From: Planctomycetota bacterium
GTDB lineage: Bacteria > Planctomycetota > Phycisphaerae > WQYP01
DNA: 19,669 nucleotides
Direction: 5' to 3'
Assembly: GCA_023489375.1 (NCBI GenBank)
Contig: JAMDCX010000054.1
Span: 1 to 19,669, forward strand
Shown: one piece after another, positions 14,364 to 19,669 of the stretch
Layout: the number at the start of each line of letters is the position of its first letter
Position numbering within the stretch: position 1 is the first letter of the stretch
Notes under the pieces: model-generated
What the model saw: the letters and a program-made list of their open reading frames with translations, nothing else
What the model was told of the DNA's origin: nothing
The model's database searches: none
Translations under genes and position numbers: made by a program

Positions 14364-14555
14364 TCGACTTATTTGATTTGTGTGCGGCGAAAGTCGCACC
14401 GGCACATCGACGGTGACGATGGACTTTTTCAGCGGGAAAAACGGCAAGTGTTTCCTGTACCCAGCCGCGCCAGGTGAACTTCCCCTGGCCGCACCAGTCG
14501 ATCGGGCTGGAGTTGCTACCGCACAGCTGGAGGCCTGTGAATCCAAAAAAATATA
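14364..14555. other. 192-nt spacer between two MITEs, possible gene remnant
   Basis: On the minus strand one frame reads TGLQLCGSNSSPIDWCGQGK, then FTWRGWVQETLAVFPAEK, and another frame continues SIVTVDVPVRLSPHT. It looks like a protein fragment with one frameshift, cut at both sides by MITE insertions. No family was recognised, and chance cannot be excluded over so short a stretch. Confidence 0.25.
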
Positions 14556-14855
14556 GTAACCGTTCACGGGCCGTCACTGTGCTTGGATCTAAATGGCAGC
14601 TGTAAAGATATAGGCTATCCGGGTAGTGTACAGGCCGCAGCAGCACAATTACTGCTGTTGCCCCCCTCCTCGAACTGAACAGGCGGATTTTCCGCATTCG
14701 GCTTTCTCGGTACCTCTCTTTGGGCAGCAACGACGGGCGAGACGCCCGCGATCCCAGAAAACATCTTTAGGCGGATGTGGGGGGATCTGTTACTAAAATT
14801 TATGGCTGCACCCAGCCATACCTTAACTTCTTCCTTCAAGCCCGTGAACGGTTAC
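14556..14855 (+). mobile_element. MITE, 300 bp, perfect 16-bp inverted ends and 8-bp target duplication
   Basis: The left end GTAACCGTTCACGGGC (14556-14571) and the right end GCCCGTGAACGGTTAC (14840-14855) are exact complements. The flanks are identical AAAATATA octamers (14548-14555 and 14856-14863). The interior is unlike the short type but carries, reversed, the GC-rich hairpin module of the 343-bp copy (14734-14749). No transposase. Its right end lies 140 nt before the YkgJ-like gene and could affect that gene's expression. Confidence 0.88.
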
Positions 14856-14995
14856 AAAATATACTTGTTAGGCCCATGGCCACGTATTAACATGTCCGCA
14901 TGGCACGAAAACCCGCTTGTGGTTATAAGTTCTGTACACGGCGACGAAACTCTGCGGCAGGAGTGTTTACGGAGTGACAGATTCGCAGGGCAACC

Positions 14996-15466
14996 ATGGC
15001 TGATACGCCTTTACCTCAGTACCCGGAAACGCTGACCACGGAGCTGTGGTATGCTGCGGGCCTGCGCTTCAAGTGTACGCAATGCGGAAATTGTTGCGGC
15101 GGCGGTCCGGGATATGTCTGGCTGACACTGGAAGATATGCAGCGGATGGCGGATTTTCTTCATTTGCCGTTTACTGATTTCACCCGGAAGTATGTGCGAA
15201 AAACACAAGGCGCCTTCAGTCTTGTGGAACGTTCAAATTATGACTGCATTTTTCTTAACCGCGCCGACGGCATGGCCACTTGCGCTATATATCCGGTGCG
15301 GCCCACGCAATGTCGAACCTGGCCGTTCTGGAATATGAATCTGGAAAATCCGGCAGCCTGGGCCAGGGCCGCCATGCGTTGCCCCGGCATGGGTGATCCT
15401 GACTCTCCAGTGTATTCGTTGGAGCATATTGAAAAATGCCGGACGCATCCAGAATCCCCCGAATAA
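14996..15466 (+). CDS. YkgJ-family cysteine-cluster protein
   Basis: 156 residues. The family pattern is clear: FKCTQCGNCCGGGPGYVWLT (Cys27, 30, 33, 34), a central DCIFL (Cys84), then ATCAIYPVRPTQCRTWPFW (Cys96, Cys106), followed by further Cys at 129 and 148. These cysteines are thought to bind Zn2+ or an Fe-S cluster; the family's biochemical role is unsettled. It is soluble, with no signal peptide. AGGG (14987-14990) lies 5 nt before the ATG. It stands alone, with a MITE upstream and a 338-nt spacer downstream, so it is probably a single-gene transcript. Confidence 0.9.
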   Translation: MADTPLPQYPETLTTELWYAAGLRFKCTQCGNCCGGGPGYVWLTLEDMQRMADFLHLPFTDFTRKYVRKTQGAFSLVERSNYDCIFLNRADGMATCAIYPVRPTQCRTWPFWNMNLENPAAWARAAMRCPGMGDPDSPVYSLEHIEKCRTHPESPE

Positions 15467-15804
15467 CTGTAACGCGACCCATGATTCGGAAAGCGTGTTA
15501 ACCCTGATATTTCATCAGTTTTAACTGCCAGCCACCTCAAAGCCGGCCTTGTCGCGTGTAAAATCAAAGCCATGATATGCATTCCGGAAATTTAAAATCT
15601 CAATTCCCAAACCTCAAATTTCCAACTTCAAATCTCAAATCTTTAAGGTTGTCAAACGGTATGAACATACTGTATCACTACCCCTCTGTTGGCTAAAACC
15701 AAATATCCGGTTGAACAAGCTGTACAGCCAGTCAGGCAATAAAAAAGAGGACTCTTCGTTGTTGAATTAACAGATGGGCTGCGGCATGGGAAGGCATAAC
15801 ATAT
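15467..15804. other. 338-nt spacer after the YkgJ-like gene
   Basis: It contains the AAATCTC tract at 15588-15646 and nothing that codes. A weak promoter-like pair for the downstream gene (TTGTCA at 15649-15654, TATCAC at 15673-15678, 18-nt spacing) is the only regulatory hint. Confidence 0.5.
15588..15646 (+). repeat. AAATCTC-type dispersed tract, 59 nt
   Basis: A G-poor strand made of degenerate CAAATCTC/CAAATTTC units, for example TTCAAATCTCAAATC near its right end. The same type of tract is at 8284-8304 and 19299-19327. Confidence 0.65.
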
Positions 15805-16227
15805 ATGTTTGTCGCCAGGAAAAAATGGATAGCGGCTCTTACCCACCTGCTCGGACCGGTCTTGACCTTTTTACCGGGCTTGGCACTTTGGTTCTGGGCC
15901 TGGGATCGTGATCCGTGGTTGAAGGCTCATGGCCGCTCGGCCGCGGGCTTTCAAATTGGGGTGCTATTGAGTTATGTTGGCATAGCCATATTCTTTTCCC
16001 CGCAGCAGGAAAATCTGCAGGTTCATGCCGTGCCCATGCAATTTATGAAAGATATTCATCAACATCAATTGAGCTTACTGATTCAATTGATCGTGGCGCA
16101 CGCGGGCTTTATGGTGATTTGGGCAGCGGCGATTATTTTCAGTGTACGCAGCGCCTGGCTGGCCATACGGGGGGCGCCGCCGCCGCATCCGTTATGGATG
16201 ACGCGGAAGAACGGAGATGCGGCATGA
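15805..16227 (+). CDS. DUF4870-like small membrane protein
   Basis: 140 residues with three hydrophobic segments (about 9-32, 48-65 and 90-122). The order ALTHLLGPVLTFLPGLALWF, then DPWLKAHGRSAAGFQIG, then a long C-terminal membrane region followed by a short tail matches DUF4870-type proteins, in which a 'LSHL..P..W..KK....V..HA..ALNFQ' core is typical. The function of that family is unknown. AAGG (15791-15794) lies 10 nt before the ATG. Its stop codon overlaps the next start (ATGA, 16224-16227), so the two products are translationally coupled and may act together in the membrane. Confidence 0.8.
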   Translation: MFVARKKWIAALTHLLGPVLTFLPGLALWFWAWDRDPWLKAHGRSAAGFQIGVLLSYVGIAIFFSPQQENLQVHAVPMQFMKDIHQHQLSLLIQLIVAHAGFMVIWAAAIIFSVRSAWLAIRGAPPPHPLWMTRKNGDAA

Positions 16228-17966
16228 GGAAGGGCTGGTTGGCCGGCACCGCCGCGTTTGCAATCTATGGCGTGCTGGCGATATTACTGCTGTTTTGGCC
16301 GAAACACCCAGATTTACAACATGCGGTCCTTGCCGGCCAACTCACCGATACCTCCGTTATTCTCTGGAGTTTGGCATGGTGGCCGTGGGCCATCAGCCAC
16401 GGCATCAATCCCCTGATGACGCATGTACTATGGGCGCCAGTCGGACAAAACGTGGTATGGTGTACTTCCATGCCCACGCTGGCGCTATTATTCTGGCCCA
16501 TCACAGAGTGCTGGGGGCCAATCGTAAGTTACAATGTCATCGCCCTGCTTTCACCGGCGTTAACCGCCTGGTCGGCGTATCTGCTGGCGCGCGAAATAAC
16601 AAAAAAACAATTTTTCCCATCCCTTTTTGCCGGCGGCCTGTTCGGCTTTTCCAGCTATGAGTTTGGTGAACTCATAGCTGGGCATTTATTTCTCATCGCC
16701 ACCTGGACGCTTCCTCTGCTGGTTTGGGTATATTTGCTGCGGCGGCGTGGAAAACTTTCCCGTTGGTCTTACCTTATTCTCCTTGGGGTACTGCTGCTTT
16801 TCCAATTTGGCCTCTCCACCGAAATATTTGCCACCGCGGTACTTTTTGGCCTGTTGGCCGTTGTTGTGGATGTTACGTATCAAGCCGGTCCGATGGATTG
16901 GCGGCAGCGTTATCAACCACTGGTTGAAACTCTTATCGCGTTGGCACTCACGGCGGTGGCACTAAGTCCACTGCTATATTATATTTTCTTCAAAGGTTAC
17001 ATCCGCGGCCCGCTGAACCCGCCGGATGTCTATTACACGGATCCGTTGAATTATTTTATTCCCACGCGGCTGACCGCCCTGGGCAGTAAACTGTTGGCTC
17101 CTGTTTCCTCCACCTTCAGCGGCAATTTAACCGAGCAACTGGCGTATCTGGGCGCACCGTTAATCCTGATGATTCTTTTGTTTATCCGCGAATTTGTCAG
17201 CCAGGCTGCCGCGCGAATTATGATATTTATCCTGGCGGTTACCGTTGTGGCCAGTCTGGGCGCCCACCTGGCCATCATGAGGTACACCACACCGGTGGTT
17301 TTGCCATGGCTGCTTTTTGTTCACTGGCTGCTGTTGGACAACGCCCTGCCATCCCGGTTTCCACTTTACGCCACTCTGGTTGCGGCGGCTATAAGTGCGT
17401 GGTGGCTGGCCAGTTCCACAACCCGACGCTTTAACAAAATACTTCTTTCCGGATTTTCCATTTTATTTCTTATACCGCGTGTGGATACCGGATTTTGGGA
17501 TTATCCGGTACACATTCCACCATTTTTCATTACGCCGGCCTGTCACAAATATCTGAAACCAGGTGCGAATGTCGTTATATTCCCCTATGGTTTTCAAGGT
17601 GCCAGCATGCTTTGGCAGGCGGAGGCCCATTTTTACTTTTCCATGGCCGGAGGCTATCTCAATATGCCGGCGGCAACCCCGGTAAGGTTTCGGCACTCAC
17701 CGGTAGTTGCGGCATTTTACGGTTATGGCATTCCCCCCAATTATCCAATTTTATTGAAAAAATTTATCCGTCAAAACCGTATCGCGGCTATGATCATTCC
17801 GGTTCAATTCCAGGGGCAATATGCCGCTCTGGTTGCGCCGTTGCACATACACCCAATTCAGATCGGCGGTGTGGCCTTGTATCTTTTACCGCCACCCCAG
17901 AATCACGTACTTGTGCCCAGTATTGCGGAAAAGTATCGTGGCCATGCGGGGACGGGCCGGCAATAG
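16224..17966 (+). CDS. Large polytopic membrane protein, GT-C glycosyltransferase-like
   Basis: 580 residues with roughly 11-12 transmembrane helices. After the first helix an extracytoplasmic-type loop holds QLTDTSVILWSLAWWPWAIS (Asp42), then INPLMTHVLWAPVGQN (61-76), the 'nPf....APVG.N' pattern seen in uncharacterised GT-C-fold membrane proteins. Further on are SYN (102-104) and ELIAGHLFL (149-157). The C-terminal 130 residues form a soluble-looking domain (HIPPFFITPACHKYL, VVIFPYGFQG). If GT-C, it would transfer sugars from polyprenyl-phosphate donors across the membrane; this is an inference from topology and loop motifs. The start ATG 16224 has GGAG (16213-16216) at a 7-nt spacing and overlaps the upstream stop; the open frame extends further upstream but lies within the previous gene. 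Confidence 0.82.
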   Translation: MRKGWLAGTAAFAIYGVLAILLLFWPKHPDLQHAVLAGQLTDTSVILWSLAWWPWAISHGINPLMTHVLWAPVGQNVVWCTSMPTLALLFWPITECWGPIVSYNVIALLSPALTAWSAYLLAREITKKQFFPSLFAGGLFGFSSYEFGELIAGHLFLIATWTLPLLVWVYLLRRRGKLSRWSYLILLGVLLLFQFGLSTEIFATAVLFGLLAVVVDVTYQAGPMDWRQRYQPLVETLIALALTAVALSPLLYYIFFKGYIRGPLNPPDVYYTDPLNYFIPTRLTALGSKLLAPVSSTFSGNLTEQLAYLGAPLILMILLFIREFVSQAAARIMIFILAVTVVASLGAHLAIMRYTTPVVLPWLLFVHWLLLDNALPSRFPLYATLVAAAISAWWLASSTTRRFNKILLSGFSILFLIPRVDTGFWDYPVHIPPFFITPACHKYLKPGANVVIFPYGFQGASMLWQAEAHFYFSMAGGYLNMPAATPVRFRHSPVVAAFYGYGIPPNYPILLKKFIRQNRIAAMIIPVQFQGQYAALVAPLHIHPIQIGGVALYLLPPPQNHVLVPSIAEKYRGHAGTGRQ

Positions 17967-18147
17967 CATAGTCACCATCTTAAAGGCGTTGCGGTGGTGC
18001 CAGGGCGTTGCGGCGTGCGGTAAGTGTCGAACAGCATTTGAATTTGCGTGCTTTATGTTTTCATCGGACCAGTCTTCTGTTCTGCGGCTTAAGTGTCTGG
18101 CCAGGGAAAAATTCGACCACGTTCTGAATTTGTGTTAATATTTTGCC

Positions 18148-19035
18148 ATGATCGATAAAAGTTATCACCGTACCAACAAGCCACACGCTGACCGGTCGGC
18201 ACCGCCCTCCACAGCCGGACAAGGAATTCAAACAGCAAACAAATCACCACTTAACACCATGGCGAAGTCCAGCTCCCACTGGGGACATGTCGGCGAGTGG
18301 TACGATGATCTGGTGGGGCAGGATGGCACCGATCACCATCAGAAACTTATCATCCCTGGCGTATTGCGCATGCTCAATGTCTCTGCCGGGGAGTATTTGT
18401 TGGATGTGGCCTGTGGGCAGGGAGTGTTGTGCCGGGCGGCGGCGCGGGACGGTGTTCGTACGGTAGGGGTGGATATGGCCGCTTCACTGGTAGAAGCTGC
18501 AAATCGGCGTCGTACCAATATAGAGGCAGAAAATTATTACTGCGGTGATGCGCGAAATCTGGCCGCTTGCGCTGCCGTCATCCCCGGCCAATTCGACGCG
18601 GCTGCCTGCATTCTGGCCATTGCAAATCTCACCCCGCTTTCACCGGTATGGCGGGGAATTTATAACGCTTTGAAACCCGGCGGGAAGGTCGTGGTGGTTC
18701 TGACCCATCCATGCTTCCGAATTCCTCAAAAGACCGCCTGGCAATGGGATCAGGAAAAACAGACGCAGCATCGCCTTGTGGACAGCTATCTGACGAGTGA
18801 AAAATTTTCTATATCCATGCACCCCGGCCGTGATCCGGCCCAAAGCACCACCACGTTTCATCGCCCCTTGCAGGCCTATATCAACACCATGGGATCGGCG
18901 GGCCTGTGGATAGACCATATCGAGGAATGGAGCAGCGACAAAAGGCCGCCCCATGGGGCGCGTTTTTCCGCACTGGATCATAGCCGGCGTGAAATTCCCC
19001 TCTTCCTGGCTCTGCGGGCGATCAAAGCCCGCTGA
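18148..19035 (+). CDS. Class I SAM-dependent methyltransferase
   Basis: 295 residues. The Rossmann-fold motifs are YLLDVACGQGVLCRAAA (83-99, motif I, SAM glycine loop), TVGVDM with acidic Asp109 (motif II), YCGDARNL (131-138, adenine-contact motif) and ALKPGGKVVVVLTHPCF (174-190, strand 5 region). The entry HWGHVGEWYDDLVG (44-57) is typical of small-molecule methyltransferases of the Methyltransf_11/25 type. The substrate cannot be inferred. Residues 1-37 are low-complexity and polar, and neither ATG 18148 nor ATG 18259 has a clear SD, so the true protein may begin at Met38 (258 residues). The gene is preceded by a 181-nt spacer containing two GGCGTTGCGG copies, and it is probably transcribed alone. 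Confidence 0.9.
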   Translation: MIDKSYHRTNKPHADRSAPPSTAGQGIQTANKSPLNTMAKSSSHWGHVGEWYDDLVGQDGTDHHQKLIIPGVLRMLNVSAGEYLLDVACGQGVLCRAAARDGVRTVGVDMAASLVEAANRRRTNIEAENYYCGDARNLAACAAVIPGQFDAAACILAIANLTPLSPVWRGIYNALKPGGKVVVVLTHPCFRIPQKTAWQWDQEKQTQHRLVDSYLTSEKFSISMHPGRDPAQSTTTFHRPLQAYINTMGSAGLWIDHIEEWSSDKRPPHGARFSALDHSRREIPLFLALRAIKAR

Positions 19036-19073
19036 TATATTCCTTTCCACCCTCAGATATGGTTACCGAAATG

Positions 19074-19197
19074 GTAACCGTTCATGGCCATGCCGAAAGG
19101 CCATAGTTAGGGCGGTTTTGGCGTACCCCAAAGTGTGGGGGCACCCCTTGTGGTGCGGGCTTCCAGCCTGCCCAGTCGCCTCATCGTGAACGGTTCC
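19074..19197 (+). mobile_element. MITE, 124 bp, short type, near-perfect 8-bp target duplication
   Basis: The left end is GTAACCGTTCATG and the right end CGTGAACGGTTCC (final A changed to C). The flanks are CCGAAATG (19066-19073) and CCGAAACG (19198-19205), 7 of 8 identical. Its reverse complement matches 7087-7210 across the full length with about 8 differences by eye. It lies 38 nt after the methyltransferase stop. Confidence 0.85.
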
Positions 19198-19204
19198 CCG
19201 AAAC

Positions 19205-19216
19205 GTAATTGTTCAC
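19205..19216 (+). repeat. Additional MITE-end-like sequence
   Basis: GTAATTGTTCAC has two differences from GTAACCGTTCAC and abuts the neighbouring MITE's target duplication. A possible partner, CAACGGTTCC, lies near 19416-19425, but the flanking octamers agree at only 5 of 8 bases. Confidence 0.3.
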
Positions 19217-19298
19217 AGCGTTGTGGGTAAAATGGCTATGTGTCTGCATGGCTGCGGAATATCACATTATTGCAACACTTTGCGAGGACTGGCAATCG

Positions 19299-19327
19299 AT
19301 CTCAAATCTCAAATTTCAAATCTCAGA
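19299..19327 (+). repeat. AAATCTC-type dispersed tract
   Basis: Three near-perfect iterations of ATCTCAAAT/TTTCAAATCTC in a stretch without genes. It matches the tracts at 8284-8304 and 15588-15646, and in two of the three copies it is followed by AGATAC. Confidence 0.65.
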
Positions 19328-19487
19328 TACACTGTGGAACACCACGTCTTCCTTATCCGTCCGAGCATGGTATCTGCCCGCGGCCGTGGTCTCGGATGCG
19401 GGATACCTGTAGACATCAACGGTTCCATTGAAACAAAGTTGTACTGAGGTGCGTCCATATTTTGGGGCGAGGGCGATATTGGTAGAG

Positions 19488-19667
19488 TTAAAGCGCGGGC
19501 CAGGACCAAGCGGCAAAAATGGAATTTGGAGGTGCAGGGTTATGAAAATAATGGGGGATAAAAGAATTGCCACCCAATATGGCCACACCCGTTGTATTGG
19601 GCCGACCCGGCAAAATCACGTCATCACCTTGTCGGATATTATTCGGAGAGACTCTGGTTGCGATTTT
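19488..19667 (-). other. Possible 3' end of a gene running in from the right edge
   Basis: A minus-strand frame is open from the window edge to a TAA at 19488-19490, reading in part QGDDVILPGRPNTTGVAILG and NSFIPHYFHNPAPPNSIF. Directly after, a different frame reads FNSTNIALAPKYGRTSVQLC and FNGTVDVYRYPA, as if a single frameshift had broken the gene. The composition looks protein-like, but no family was recognised. The rest of 19217-19487 shows only the AAATCTC tract. Confidence 0.25.
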
Positions 19668-19669
19668 CC

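Noticed and set aside
15915..16223. Upstream extension of the GT-C-like gene
   Set aside because: It would overlap the DUF4870-like gene almost completely; ATG 16224 has a good SD and overlaps the preceding stop in the usual ATGA manner.
19309..19588. Two overlapping minus-strand frames (66 and 90 codons)
   Set aside because: Starts are not supported and the frames cross a repeat tract; they are mentioned only as a possible broken gene end.

Overview
The window reads as chromosome from a free-living, moderately GC-rich bacterium. The mix of genes and the intergenic texture fit the Planctomycetota, perhaps Phycisphaerae. The intergenic spacers carry dispersed palindromes, AAATCTC-type tracts and CTCTGTG/ATTCATT tandem tracts. 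That assignment is an inference and there is no rRNA in the window to test it. No tRNA, rRNA, CRISPR array or prophage gene was seen.

Layout. (1) 16-4967, plus strand: a trans-polyprenyl diphosphate synthase, TsaD (tRNA t6A synthesis), an unrecorded 44-residue very basic protein with a strong ribosome binding site, a stand-alone receiver protein, a GH10-like protein that seems to have lost both catalytic glutamates, and a membrane-anchored ComEA-type helix-hairpin-helix protein. (2) 4939-7007, minus strand: RibF followed by an NrnA-type DHH phosphoesterase, whose 3' end overlaps the ComEA-like gene. (3) 7008-8597: a gene-free island of nested repeats. (4) 8598-13797, minus strand: a putative metal-transport group made of an Nramp-type transporter with NRMT-like substitutions, a soluble MgtE_N/CBS protein and a one-helix membrane protein, and then ribosomal protein S1 with its own promoter and a long leader. 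(5) 13798-14995: a second repeat-rich spacer. (6) 14996-19035, plus strand: a YkgJ-type cysteine-cluster protein, a DUF4870-like membrane protein translationally coupled to a large polytopic GT-C-like membrane protein, and a SAM-dependent methyltransferase. (7) 19036-19669: more repeats and the edge of a possible gene.

The most striking structure is a family of short transposase-less elements. Their ends are GTAACCGTTCACG and its reverse complement, and the copies at 7314-7656, 14242-14363 and 14556-14855 are flanked by perfect 8-bp target duplications (CACTTAAA, TCGACTTA, AAAATATA). Two further copies (7087-7210 and 19074-19197) have 7/8-bp duplications, and a larger nested copy spans 7219-8131. 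GTAA ends with 8-bp duplications are the signature of the IS66 family, so these look like IS66-mobilised MITEs. Solo ends sit at the 3' ends of ribF and of the 88-residue membrane-protein gene.

The second point of interest is the Nramp/MgtE_N-CBS pair. The transporter lacks the DPGN and MPH metal-binding motifs of Mn/Fe Nramps, and its partner is the magnesium-sensing half of MgtE without the channel. Together they suggest a split, cytosolically gated Mg2+ uptake system.
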